Shown: one piece after another, positions 36,303 through 44,086 of the stretch
Numbering within the stretch: position 1 is the stretch's first letter
Layout of the letters: the number at the start of each line of letters is the position of its first letter
Assembly (NCBI RefSeq): GCF_031426495.1
Contig: NZ_JANPLK010000080.1
Span: 141,818 to 205,817 of the forward strand
Source: Gemmatimonas sp.
GTDB lineage: Bacteria > Gemmatimonadota > Gemmatimonadetes > Gemmatimonadales > Gemmatimonadaceae
DNA: 64,000 nucleotides
Reading direction: 5' to 3'
Made by a program: the position numbers and the translations under genes
Notes under the pieces: generated by a model
Seen by the model: the letters and a program-made list of their open reading frames with translations, nothing else
What the model was told of the DNA's origin: nothing
Database searches by the model: none

Positions 36303-36337
36303 AAAAAACAAACGGCCCGTCCGGAAGGGACGGGCCG
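36303..36337 (-). terminator. his attenuator terminator
   Basis: On the minus strand CGGCCCGTCC and GGACGGGCCG form a 10-bp perfect stem (36328-36337 with 36313-36322) around a five-base loop. The stem is followed by TTTGTTTTTT (about 36312-36303). It ends 30 bases before the hisG start, so it is an intrinsic terminator placed inside the his leader. Confidence 0.85.
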
Positions 36338-36377
36338 AGGATCGCTTGGGTGCTGCGGGATCAGCGAGCTGTGCTGG

Positions 36378-36455
36378 TCACCGTGGCATACACGAAGCGC
36401 CCCGACCCGTATGGCCGTGGCTGCAATGCGCATGATGGTGGCGGATGCTCTGCAT
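36378..36455 (-). CDS. hisL: Histidine operon leader peptide
   Basis: A 25-codon ORF starts at ATG 36455 and reads MQSIRHHHAHCSHGH followed by TGRGASCMPR and a stop. Six of its ten codons 6-15 are His. It lies between a promoter-like sequence and the terminator at 36303-36337, in the same direction as hisG. In known his attenuators ribosome stalling at such His codons, when charged His-tRNA is scarce, prevents the terminator from forming. No clear ribosome-binding site precedes the ATG. Confidence 0.85.
   Translation of the reverse strand: MQSIRHHHAHCSHGHTGRGASCMPR
36400..36409 (-). promoter_or_regulatory. Possible antiterminator arm in the his leader
   Basis: The minus-strand sequence CGGGTCGGGG, in leader codons 16-19, can pair over all ten bases (two G-U pairs) with CCTCGGCCCG, the upstream arm of the terminator stem. 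This would give a mutually exclusive antiterminator. It was found by eye, not by folding software. Confidence 0.5.
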
Positions 36456-36465
36456 GATTGAGAGG

Positions 36466-36494
36466 AGCGTAGTGGGACACGGAACGCCCGTCAA
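36466..36494 (-). promoter_or_regulatory. Candidate his operon promoter
   Basis: On the minus strand TTGACG (36489-36494) and TACGCT (36466-36471) are spaced by 17 bases. Transcription would start only about 4-6 bases before the hisL ATG at 36455, which fits the lack of a ribosome-binding site there. Confidence 0.45.
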
Positions 36495-36531
36495 GGAGGA
36501 AAACCCCGACGGCCCTTGGCGCGGCGGGGGC

Positions 36532-36586
36532 TTGTGAATAACTTCACAATGCTCGTAGGGCCCTACGCGCACAGGACTCGTCCTGT
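36532..36586. promoter_or_regulatory. Three consecutive palindromes upstream of the cupredoxin gene
   Basis: TTGTGAATAACTTCACAA (36532-36549), GTAGGGCCCTAC (36555-36566) and ACAGGACTCGTCCTGT (36571-36586) are each perfect inverted repeats and lie head to tail in 55 bases. They precede the cupredoxin start at 36631 and the his promoter on the other strand. Such density suggests operator sites or structured RNA. Confidence 0.5.
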
Positions 36587-36630
36587 AGAAAGGTAAAAAT
36601 TTTCGATCAGGCTCTAGGAGGCCTCTCGAC

Positions 36631-37134
36631 ATGCGGTTTCTCGGTTTTGCAGTAGTGACGGGCGCAGCGATCGTGCTGGGCGCGTGCGGTGGAGACAAGG
36701 CGGCCACGACGGATTCGGCGGCGGCTCCGGCTGGTGACACGACGGCCATGGCTCCGGCTGCGGCTCCGGCTGCGGCGGGCGCAATGGCCCCGATCACGGG
36801 CACGACGCACGAAGTGAAGATGATCGGCGACGGCGCTGGCTACCGTTTCGAGCCGGCCAACCTCACGATTGCCGCCGGCGACGGTGTCAAGTTCATCATG
36901 ATCAGCGGTGGCCCGCACAACGTCGCGTTCGATCCGGCCGTGGTTCCGGCCGCCGCGAAGGCGCAGCTCTCGGCGAACATGCCGGAGCAGTCGGGTGAGC
37001 TCTCGGGCAAGATGATGCTGAACGCGGACGAGACCTACACGATCTCGTTCGGCGGCATGGCGGCTGGCGAGTATGCCTACAATTGCACGCCGCACCTTGC
37101 CATGAACATGAAGGGCGTGATCACGGTCAAGTAA
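36631..37134 (+). CDS. Plastocyanin/azurin-like copper lipoprotein
   Basis: AGGAGG at 36616-36621 precedes ATG 36631; 167 residues. The lipobox LGAC places the lipidated Cys at residue 19, followed by an Ala/Pro/Thr linker. The cupredoxin fold carries the blue-copper ligands His96 (GGPHNVAF), Cys152 and His155 (YNCTPH) and Met160 (or Met158). It is a likely periplasmic electron carrier. A strong hairpin terminator follows. Confidence 0.9.
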   Translation: MRFLGFAVVTGAAIVLGACGGDKAATTDSAAAPAGDTTAMAPAAAPAAAGAMAPITGTTHEVKMIGDGAGYRFEPANLTIAAGDGVKFIMISGGPHNVAFDPAVVPAAAKAQLSANMPEQSGELSGKMMLNADETYTISFGGMAAGEYAYNCTPHLAMNMKGVITVK

Positions 37135-37162
37135 TTCGAACGGTCTCCGTTCGGCAGGAAAC

Positions 37163-37204
37163 CGCGGGGGCTGGCGAACATCGCCAGCCCCCGCGTTCGT
37201 TTGT
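37163..37204 (+). terminator. Strong terminator after the cupredoxin gene
   Basis: CGCGGGGGCTGGCGA (37163-37177) pairs perfectly with TCGCCAGCCCCCGCG (37181-37195) around a three-base loop. It is followed by TTCGTTTGT. Confidence 0.8.
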
Positions 37205-37212
37205 AGAGTCTC

Positions 37213-39027
37213 ATGTCCATCCTTCCCACGCTGCCTCCTCCGGCGTCGGCTACCGCCGAACACGCCGCGCCCACGCCGCTCACCGCCACGCGGCCGCGCG
37301 CCGGTCAGCGCGCGCGTTGGCTGGCCGCCCGCACGCGCAATGCCGCACGCCATGGCCTGTTGATTGCTTCGATCGGCGCGCTAGTCGTGATCGCGGCGCT
37401 GCTGCTGTTCGTGCTGCTGCCACGTCAGGTCGATCGTGCCCTCGCGGCCCAGATTGCCGCGCTGCCGCCGACGCGCGATACGCTGGCGCTGCAGGTCGAA
37501 CTGCTGGCTGCGCGTCGTGAACTGACCCGTCTCGAAACATCGATCGCGGCCGCGGCGATTGCGTCACGCGCCGATGCCACCGCGCCGCGCGCCCCCACGG
37601 CGTTCCCCGACACCGCGACCGTCGCCCCGGTCGTGATCGTGCGGGACAGCGCCACCGCAGACTTGCAGCGACAGCTGGTGCGTATTCGTCAGGCCCCACT
37701 GGTGGAGAGCTATCGGGCACTGGCGGACACCCGGCTGCTGCGCGATGACGCGCGCGCTCACGCCATGATCGACTCGATCGAACAGCTGCACGCTGAGCGC
37801 GAAGCGTACGCGGCGCTGAGTGGCCCCGACGCGCGATATGCCTCCATGACGGCGCGGCTCACGCCGCTCGGACAGCGCCTCACGCGCCTCGCCGAATCGA
37901 CGTACGCCAGTGCGCTGGCCGCGTCATCCGCGACCGCATCCAATGCGCTGCCGAATGCGGCCGGCGTTGCCGTTGGCACCACCGTCGGCACCGCCGCGGA
38001 CAGTGGACTGGCCGCCCCACTACTCGTCGTGCAGCGGCCAATGCCCGACAGTGCGCTCGAGCACGCACGTGCGGCCTCTGCGGACACCGTCGCGCGCACC
38101 GAACGGGCCTGGCGCGACGCCCAATCGCTGAACGCCGACCTGCAGGCGAAGCGGGATGCGCTCCGCGCGCGCATGCAACTCGACATTCCGCCCATGGCGA
38201 TGCTGTTGGCGTCTCTGGTGCTCGGCTTGGTGCTTGGTTTCGCGTTCGTGTTATGGCGCGAGCTGCGTCGTCCCACGGTCGGTGACGCGCAGGAGCTCGA
38301 GGCGATCACGCGCACACGGGTGATCGTCCATCGCGAGATGGCCGCATCGGTCCGCGCTACGCGTGCGCGCCGCCGGGCGGATGACCAGTTGCCACCGGTC
38401 ATGCAGCCCACCGACGAGGCGTGGCCGTTGCTGCATCTCACGCTCAGCAGCATCGGTGACGTATCGCGCCATGTCGAAGTGGTGGCTGACCAGCCGGTCT
38501 TGGCCGGGGCGGTGGCGCTCAATTTGTCGGCGGTCGCGGCCCATGAATCTCGGGCCACGGTGCTGGTGGACGCCGCCCAGCACCGCGGCGCGCTGATCGC
38601 TTTGCTCCCCGCGTCTGTGCTGACCATTGCGTCGTCCACGAGGGCAGCGAGTGCGGCGTCCGACACGTCGGGGCACGCGCGATGGGATGCGCCACGTTCG
38701 CTCGCGATCGGTCGCGATACGTTCATCGATATCGTGTTGCCGCGTCGCGTCCGTTCACAACACACGGGTCGTGAGGTCGGCGTGCCATCCGATTCGGCCT
38801 CGATGGTCGATGATCTGCAACGGGTGGCGAAGCATCATGATCTCGCGGTGTTCATCACCGACCACGATCTGGAGCAGCAGGTGCCGCCTGATACCGATGT
38901 CGTGCTCTGCGCGCGTCCCGGTGTCACCACGCTGGCCTGGTTGTCCCGCACCATGCGTCAGCTCGAGGATCGCGGGCGTCGCGTGCGCGCCGTGGTGCTC
39001 TGGTCGGCCGATCTCCCGCTGGCCTGA
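37213..39027 (+). CDS. Wzz/GumC-like membrane protein with degenerate BY-kinase domain
   Basis: The protein has 604 residues. A first membrane helix lies at about 48-70 (LLIASIGALVVIAALLLFVLLP). A long, largely helical periplasmic region rich in Ala/Arg/Asp follows, then a second helix at about 327-350 (LLASLVLGLVLGFAFVLW), the layout of polysaccharide chain-length determinants. The C-terminal ~200 residues follow the order of a CpsD/CapB tyrosine-kinase ATPase: VALNLSAVAAHESRATVLVDAA in the Walker A/A' region and VVLCARPGVTTLAWLSRTM near the end. The Walker A glycine-lysine is missing (LAGAVALN), and no Tyr cluster is present. It may regulate exopolysaccharide length without kinase activity. 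Confidence 0.65.
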   Translation: MSILPTLPPPASATAEHAAPTPLTATRPRAGQRARWLAARTRNAARHGLLIASIGALVVIAALLLFVLLPRQVDRALAAQIAALPPTRDTLALQVELLAARRELTRLETSIAAAAIASRADATAPRAPTAFPDTATVAPVVIVRDSATADLQRQLVRIRQAPLVESYRALADTRLLRDDARAHAMIDSIEQLHAEREAYAALSGPDARYASMTARLTPLGQRLTRLAESTYASALAASSATASNALPNAAGVAVGTTVGTAADSGLAAPLLVVQRPMPDSALEHARAASADTVARTERAWRDAQSLNADLQAKRDALRARMQLDIPPMAMLLASLVLGLVLGFAFVLWRELRRPTVGDAQELEAITRTRVIVHREMAASVRATRARRRADDQLPPVMQPTDEAWPLLHLTLSSIGDVSRHVEVVADQPVLAGAVALNLSAVAAHESRATVLVDAAQHRGALIALLPASVLTIASSTRAASAASDTSGHARWDAPRSLAIGRDTFIDIVLPRRVRSQHTGREVGVPSDSASMVDDLQRVAKHHDLAVFITDHDLEQQVPPDTDVVLCARPGVTTLAWLSRTMRQLEDRGRRVRAVVLWSADLPLA

Positions 39028-39102
39028 GGAATCGCGCCGCCGGCGTCCTGGCAACGGTGTGCGCCGTGGCGCGTTGTGTGGTCGTCGGCTAGTCTCCGAG
39101 GT

Positions 39103-39537
39103 ATGTGGGCTGATACGCTGTTGTCACTCGAACGTGGTCACCTGATCCGCCTCGCGCTGTGGGCCGGCGCGTGTGTGTTGAGCGGGACGTCGCTGCTGGC
39201 GTGGTTGATGGTGCGTCGCACGACGGCGCCGCTGTTGCGGCATTTTGCGATGCAGACCGCGGCGTGGGGAGCGGTGAACCTCGCCATCGCCGCGTGGGCG
39301 TGGCGCGGATTGGCCTTTCGCGACTTCGCCGGCACGCAGAGGCTGTTGAACGTGCTCTGGCTGAACACCGGTCTGGACGTGGGGTATGCCGCCGTCGGTG
39401 TCACCCTGGCGCTGACCGCCTGGCGCTGGGGGCAGCGCCCCGGTGGCATCGGCGCCGGTTTTGGGGTCGTGGTGCAGGGCATTGCGCTCGCGTTACTTGA
39501 TCTGCGGCTCATCTTGGCGATTGGGCCGCTGCGATAG
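39103..39537 (+). CDS. Hypothetical four-helix membrane protein
   Basis: ATG 39103 gives 144 residues with about four membrane helices (LALWAGACVLSGTSLLAWLM, AMQTAAWGAVNLAIAAWAW, DVGYAAVGVTLALTAW, GVVVQGIALALLDLRLIL). The conserved-looking segments HFAMQTAAWGAVNLAIA and LNTGLDVGY resemble an uncharacterised family of small membrane proteins that I cannot name with certainty. Its stop codon is the first base triplet of the repeat element. Confidence 0.6.
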   Translation: MWADTLLSLERGHLIRLALWAGACVLSGTSLLAWLMVRRTTAPLLRHFAMQTAAWGAVNLAIAAWAWRGLAFRDFAGTQRLLNVLWLNTGLDVGYAAVGVTLALTAWRWGQRPGGIGAGFGVVVQGIALALLDLRLILAIGPLR

Positions 39538-39687
39538 GGAGTAGGGAGTAGGGAGTACGGGGTAGGGAAGGGGATGTCCTCAGCGATACTCCGTACACCT
39601 GACTCGTGAACATCGTACTCCGTACTCCGTACTCCGTACTCCTTACTCCTTACTCCTTACTCCCTACTCCGTACTCCCTACTTCCCC
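39535..39687. repeat. GGGAGTA/TACTCC hairpin repeat filling a gene junction
   Basis: From the stop codon of the membrane gene, GGGAGTA units run rightward (to about 39568). From about 39580 to 39680 the complementary TACTCC units (TACTCCG, TACTCCT, TACTCCC) run to the ATG of the GAF gene. The two halves can fold into a long imperfect hairpin. The same unit family occurs at 18997-19031 and 49904-50031. Confidence 0.75.
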
Positions 39688-40197
39688 ATGGAACCCGTCA
39701 TCCCTGATCTTCGCGCGGAGCCGCGCATTAGCGCGTACGCGCAGCTGCTCGAGATGCAGTCGTTGCTGCTCGAGGGCAGCGACGACGCCATCGCTGGCAT
39801 GGCGACCGTTAGCGCGCTGCTGCACCACGCATTCGGTCATCTGTGGACGGGATTCTACCGTGTGGTCGAGCCCGGGCGCCTGTTGCGCGTCGGCCCGTAT
39901 CAGGGGTCGCTGGGATGTCAGGAAATCACGTTCGGGCGTGGCGTGTGCGGGACGGCGGCGGCCGAGCGTCGCACCGTCGTGGTGGCCGACGTGCATGATT
40001 TCCCGGGACACATCACCTGCGATCCGCGATCGCAGAGTGAGATCGTGGTGCCGGTGTTCGACGCATCGGGGGCATTGATGGCCGTGCTCGATATCGACTC
40101 GTCGGTTCCGGCCGCCTTCAGTGACGCCGATCGCGACGGGCTCGAGAAGCTGGTGGCTTGGTTTGCCCGCGCGACGTATGTTCCCCTTCCTGCCTGA
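39688..40197 (+). CDS. msrC: GAF-domain free-methionine-(R)-sulfoxide reductase
   Basis: The protein has 169 residues. Signatures of the fRMsr/YebR family are HLWTGFYRVV, GPYQGSLGCQEI, GRGVCGTAA, DVHDFPGHITCD and SEIVVPV. The three cysteines fall at residues 77, 87 and 111, a spacing of 10 and 24 that is the same as the catalytic set of the E. coli enzyme. It repairs free methionine-R-sulfoxide with thioredoxin. ATG 39688 immediately follows the repeat element. Confidence 0.92.
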   Translation: MEPVIPDLRAEPRISAYAQLLEMQSLLLEGSDDAIAGMATVSALLHHAFGHLWTGFYRVVEPGRLLRVGPYQGSLGCQEITFGRGVCGTAAAERRTVVVADVHDFPGHITCDPRSQSEIVVPVFDASGALMAVLDIDSSVPAAFSDADRDGLEKLVAWFARATYVPLPA

Positions 40198-40216
40198 CAC
40201 CTCAGTCGCCCCGTCG

Positions 40217-40813
40217 ATGACCGGCTACTCCGATCGGATCAACCACGCCTTCGCCTTCGCGGCGAAGCACCACGATCAGCAGGTCCGCAAAGGCACGCGG
40301 CTCCCGTATCTCACGCATCCCGCCAATGTCGCGGTGATTCTCACCCGATACGGGTGCGGTGAGGACACGGTGGTCGCCGGCATCCTGCACGATGTCGTGG
40401 GCGATTGTGTCCGCGACGGCTGGACGCGCGAAACGCTCGACGAGCGCATCGGCACCAAGTTCGGCAACAGCATGCTCGAGATGCTGCTGTCCGTGACGGA
40501 GCGTCGCATCGATGACGATGGCGTCGAACTCTCGTCGGACGATCGCAAGGACGATTACCTCGAGCGGCTCTCACTCGCGAGTGAAGACGCGTTGTGGGTC
40601 TGCGCCGCCGACAAGGTGCACCACGCGAATTCGATTCTCTCGGATCTGCGCCGCACATCCTTTCCGGAAACGGTGTGGGGACGGTTTGCCGCCGGCCGCG
40701 AAGGCACCGTGCGCCAGTATGTGCGCGTGAGCGAACGACTGCGCGCGATCGGCTTCAACGCACCGATCGTCGACGAACTCGCGCACGCCGCCGCGGAGCT
40801 GGGCCGGATTTAG
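40217..40813 (+). CDS. HD-domain phosphohydrolase (RelA/SpoT hydrolase-like)
   Basis: ATG 40217 begins MTGYSDRINHAFAFAAKHH; 198 residues. Metal and nucleotide motifs are RKGTRLPYLTHPANVA, AGILHDVVGD (the HD pair) and VCAADKVHHANS. This is the small stand-alone form related to MESH1 and the ppGpp hydrolase domain, so it may cleave (p)ppGpp or another nucleotide. No synthetase domain is present. ATG 40178 is an alternative start. The gene converges on ispG with a three-base gap. Confidence 0.8.
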   Translation: MTGYSDRINHAFAFAAKHHDQQVRKGTRLPYLTHPANVAVILTRYGCGEDTVVAGILHDVVGDCVRDGWTRETLDERIGTKFGNSMLEMLLSVTERRIDDDGVELSSDDRKDDYLERLSLASEDALWVCAADKVHHANSILSDLRRTSFPETVWGRFAAGREGTVRQYVRVSERLRAIGFNAPIVDELAHAAAELGRI

Positions 40814-40816
40814 TCG

Positions 40817-42058
40817 CTACACGCCAGCCGTCGCGCCGTAGCTCGTCTCGACGTAGTTCTCGAGGATCACCAGAAACTCCTCGACGATCTTGTCGCCCTT
40901 GAGGGTCGTGAACAGCTTGCCGTCCACGTACACCGGCGCCTTCGGTTCTTCGAACGTGCCCGGTAACGAGATGCCGATGTTTGCGTGCTTGGATTCACCC
41001 GGCCCGTTCACGACGCATCCCATCACGGCGACTTTCATCTCGACCACGCCCGGACGCGACTCGCGCCACACCGGCATCTGTTCGCGCAGATAACCCTGAA
41101 TGTCTTCCGCCATGTGCTGGAAGAACGTGCTGGTGGTGCGGCCGCAGCCTGGGCACGCCGTCACCTGCGGCGCGAAGGAGCGCAGGCCCAGCGACTGCAG
41201 AATCTGCTGCGCCACGAACACTTCTTCGCGACGATCGCCATTCGGTTTCGGCGTGAGTGACACGCGAATCGTGTCGCCGATGCCTTCGCTGAGCAGGATG
41301 GCCAGTGCCGCACTGGAAGCCACAATCCCCTTGGCGCCCATGCCTGCTTCGGTGAGCCCCAGATGCAGCGGATAGTCGCAGCGCCTGGCGAGTCGACGGT
41401 AGCACTCCACCAGATCGGGTACGACGGAAATCTTCGCGCTCACGATGATCTTGTCGTGACCGAGACCCACTTCTTCGGCCAGCGCGGCGGAGCGCAGCGC
41501 ACTCTCGAGCATGGCGTCCATGTACACGTCCTTCGCGTCGCGCGGCTCGGCCGACTTCGCGTTGGCGTCCATCATGTCGGTGAGCAGGTTCTGGTCGAGC
41601 GATCCCCAGTTCACCCCGATGCGTACCGGCTTGTCGTGATCGATCGCCGCCTGCACGATGGTCGTGAAATTGGTGTCGCGGTGCTTCGTGCCCACGTTGC
41701 CCGGATTGATCCGGTACTTGTCGAGCGCGGCGGCGCACTGCGGATACTTCGTGAGCAGCAGGTGCCCGTTGTAGTGGAAGTCTCCGATGAGCGGGACATC
41801 CAACCCGCGATCTTCCAGCCGCTGCCGGATCTCGGGCACGGCTTGTGCTGCTTCGTCGTTGTTGACGGTGATGCGCACTTTCTGCGACCCGGCCTCGAAC
41901 AGCGCCGCGACCTGATCGGCCGTACCGGCGGCGTCAGCCGTATCGGTGTTCGTCATCGACTGCACCACGATCGGTGCCGAGGAGCCGACAGAGACACCGC
42001 GCACCTTGGTGGTGACGGTAGGACGACGAGTGCTAAAGCCGTGAACGGAAGACACCAT
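40817..42058 (-). CDS. ispG: 4-hydroxy-3-methylbut-2-en-1-yl diphosphate synthase
   Basis: ATG at 42058 gives 413 residues. The N-terminal TIM-barrel begins PIVVQSMTNTDTADAAGTA, and GDFHYNGHLLL and YRINPGNVG are typical. The C-terminal [4Fe-4S] ligands are in TACPGCGRTT and GCVVNGPGE. It converts MEcPP to HMBPP in the MEP isoprenoid pathway. The open frame extends upstream, but only 42058 places the start next to conserved sequence. Confidence 0.95.
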   Translation of the reverse strand: MVSSVHGFSTRRPTVTTKVRGVSVGSSAPIVVQSMTNTDTADAAGTADQVAALFEAGSQKVRITVNNDEAAQAVPEIRQRLEDRGLDVPLIGDFHYNGHLLLTKYPQCAAALDKYRINPGNVGTKHRDTNFTTIVQAAIDHDKPVRIGVNWGSLDQNLLTDMMDANAKSAEPRDAKDVYMDAMLESALRSAALAEEVGLGHDKIIVSAKISVVPDLVECYRRLARRCDYPLHLGLTEAGMGAKGIVASSAALAILLSEGIGDTIRVSLTPKPNGDRREEVFVAQQILQSLGLRSFAPQVTACPGCGRTTSTFFQHMAEDIQGYLREQMPVWRESRPGVVEMKVAVMGCVVNGPGESKHANIGISLPGTFEEPKAPVYVDGKLFTTLKGDKIVEEFLVILENYVETSYGATAGV

Positions 42059-42179
42059 TGAACCCGGTTGAGAGTGGCAGCCGTAAGGTAGCGCGGGCAG
42101 GGACTCCTCCCCAAGTTCCCCCGCGGGCCAGTTGTCTCTCAGATTGGCCCGTCGTTGCACTCACAACCCCGTCGCCGCC

Positions 42180-42641
42180 GTGTCCGATCCCATTCCGCCG
42201 TCCGAGTCATCCGAAGGCGCCTCCGAGAGCCTGTCGGCCACCCCTGCGCCCAAGCCCCGACAGTCCTTCCTGCGCCGGCACTGGCTGGCGGTGGGTGTCT
42301 TGGGCGTCTTCGGCCTTCCGGCCCTTGGGATTGCCCTCTGGGCCACAATCGCACTCAGCTGGAGCTACTCCAGTGGCAAGCGGGCCGGCTACGTCCAGAA
42401 GATGTCCCGGAAGGGCTACGTCTGTAAAACCTGGGAGGGCACCCTCTATACCGACATCGCCCGCGGTTTCCGGTCGGACAGTTTCTCGTTCACGGTGCGC
42501 AGCGATTCGCTCGCTCATGTGATCGAGACGCTCAGCGGCAAGAGAGTTGCAGTGGACTACGATCAGCACATCTATGTGCCGACGTCCTGCTTTGGCGATA
42601 CCGAGTACTTCGTGACCGGCGTGAGCGTGCTGCCGGAGTAA
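42180..42641 (+). CDS. Single-span membrane protein, unknown function
   Basis: GTG 42180 is the likely start (TTG 42132 would extend it); 153 residues. A Ser/Pro-rich cytoplasmic part precedes one helix (WLAVGVLGVFGLPALGIALW) and an outer domain with GKRAGYVQKMSRKGYVCKTWEG, a pattern I have seen in widespread small membrane proteins without known function. The protein ends FVTGVSVLPE. It is divergent from ispG. Confidence 0.6.
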   Translation: MSDPIPPSESSEGASESLSATPAPKPRQSFLRRHWLAVGVLGVFGLPALGIALWATIALSWSYSSGKRAGYVQKMSRKGYVCKTWEGTLYTDIARGFRSDSFSFTVRSDSLAHVIETLSGKRVAVDYDQHIYVPTSCFGDTEYFVTGVSVLPE

Positions 42642-42694
42642 GTCGAAGGGCGGCTCCGGGGCGGGCGGGTCCTTTACCGCAGCCCGGAGATTGC

Positions 42695-43252
42695 ATGCAG
42701 CGTTCGCTTCGTCTGTTCAGTGTGGTTCTCAGTCTTGCCGTACCTGTCCTGCTGTCCGCGCAGGATACGGCCCGTCCCGTCTCGTTCGGCTTCAGCGGTG
42801 GTCTATCGATTCCAACCGGCGAACTCGGCGACGGCGCCGACGCTGGCTATGTCTTTGCCGGACATGTCTTTTTCAAGCCGAGCGCGATTCAGGCGTTGCG
42901 ACTGCGCGCCGACGTGAGCTTAGACCGATGGTCGCTCAAGAATGACGGCAACGGCTCGAACGCCTCCACGCGCAGCGTCGGCGTCGTCGCCAACGCACTG
43001 TTTGATTTTGCCACGAACGGGACGTCTACCGTAAAACCGTACGTGCTGGTCGGACTTGGCCTCTACAACAACAAGTCGTCGGCCGCAGAAACCAGCAACG
43101 GTGAAGGCGCGACTGATGTCGGCGTTCAGGTTGGCGGCGGCATGGAGTTTCAGCTCGCCGGCTTCAGCACGTTCGCCGAAGCGAAATACGTGAACGCCTT
43201 TTCGGAGCGTCGCGTCAGCTGGATCCCGATTTCGTTTGGCGTGCGCTTCTAA
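42695..43252 (+). CDS. Outer-membrane beta-barrel protein
   Basis: The protein has 185 residues with a signal peptide ending LLSAQ (about residue 22). Alternating hydrophobic strands and the C-terminal Phe (ISFGVRF) indicate a small eight-stranded porin-like barrel. It shares GFSGGL.IPTGELGD..DAGY with the next gene, a tandem paralogue. ATG 42695 follows GGAG at 42686-42689. Confidence 0.8.
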   Translation: MQRSLRLFSVVLSLAVPVLLSAQDTARPVSFGFSGGLSIPTGELGDGADAGYVFAGHVFFKPSAIQALRLRADVSLDRWSLKNDGNGSNASTRSVGVVANALFDFATNGTSTVKPYVLVGLGLYNNKSSAAETSNGEGATDVGVQVGGGMEFQLAGFSTFAEAKYVNAFSERRVSWIPISFGVRF

Positions 43253-43438
43253 AAGATCACGGCACCGAACTGAACAACTGAACGACTCGTGTGTAACACG
43301 CGCGACGGCCATCGCTGCACCTAGACTTCCGCAGTGAAACCAACGCGCGTAACCTCCGTATTCGCGAGTGTTGCGCGAGGCAATCCCCTCCGACGACGCC
43401 GATGTCGTCGGTTTCCCGTACGTTATATGGAGATCAAC

Positions 43439-43984
43439 ATGAATCGCTTTTCGAAGTATGTCGCCGTGGCCACGCTGATGGTGACGCCGGCAATGGTCAG
43501 TGCCCAGTCGTCTGCCGTCGGGTTCGGTGTGAGCGGCGGTCTTGCAGTTCCGACCGGCGACCTCGGTGACCGCGTTGATGCCGGCTACTCTATTGCCGGG
43601 CATGTGTTCCTGAAGCCGGCGTCCACGAAGAACCTGCGCTTCCGTGGTGACGTGTCCTACGCCAGTTTCGACTATAAGAACATTGATGCGTCGTCCCGCA
43701 GCCTCGGCTTTGTCGGTAACGCGCTCCTCGATCTGTCCACCAGCGGAGGCGTAAAGCCGTACGTGCTTGGCGGTCTCGGCGCCTTCAACGGCAAGACGTC
43801 GACGCAGCTCGGATCAGCGGCCGTGGTCTCGACCAGCAGCACGGATGTCGGTATCCAGGTCGGTGGTGGACTTAACTTCCAGCTCTCCGGCTTCTCGACG
43901 TTCCTTGAAGTGAAGTACGTGAACGTCTTCGCCGATGGCAACAGCACGGGTTACATCCCGATCACGTTCGGCGTCCGCTTCTAA
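43439..43984 (+). CDS. Outer-membrane beta-barrel protein, tandem paralogue
   Basis: ATG 43439 follows GGAG at 43429-43432; 181 residues, signal peptide ending MVSAQ. It aligns along its length with the preceding gene: GVSGGLAVPTGDLGD, AGHVFLKP, DVGIQVGGGLNFQLSGFSTF and the terminal ITFGVRF. The 186-base gap between the paralogues contains a small hairpin (43390-43411). A strong terminator follows. Confidence 0.82.
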   Translation: MNRFSKYVAVATLMVTPAMVSAQSSAVGFGVSGGLAVPTGDLGDRVDAGYSIAGHVFLKPASTKNLRFRGDVSYASFDYKNIDASSRSLGFVGNALLDLSTSGGVKPYVLGGLGAFNGKTSTQLGSAAVVSTSSTDVGIQVGGGLNFQLSGFSTFLEVKYVNVFADGNSTGYIPITFGVRF

Positions 43985-44002
43985 GACGCGAATTCGAATG
44001 GG

Positions 44003-44037
44003 AAGGCCCGGTATCCTCACGGATACCGGGCCTTTTG
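44003..44037 (+). terminator. Intrinsic terminator after the barrel genes
   Basis: AAGGCCCGGTATCC (44003-44016) pairs perfectly with GGATACCGGGCCTT (44021-44034) around TCAC; TTTTG overlaps and follows the stem. Confidence 0.85.
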
Positions 44038-44057
44038 TGCGTTGGGGGATACTGTTG

Positions 44058-44073
44058 GGCGGGACGTCCCGCC
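44058..44073. promoter_or_regulatory. 16-bp perfect palindrome before the oxidoreductase gene
   Basis: GGCGGGACGTCCCGCC ends 13 bases before ATG 44087. It could be a repressor site or a hairpin that hides the translation start. Confidence 0.35.
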
Positions 44074-44086
44074 ACCTTTCAGAAGT

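Noticed and set aside
36607..37353. Minus-strand frame covering the cupredoxin gene
   Set aside because: The plus-strand cupredoxin has copper ligands, a lipobox and AGGAGG; the antisense frame is Arg-rich noise.
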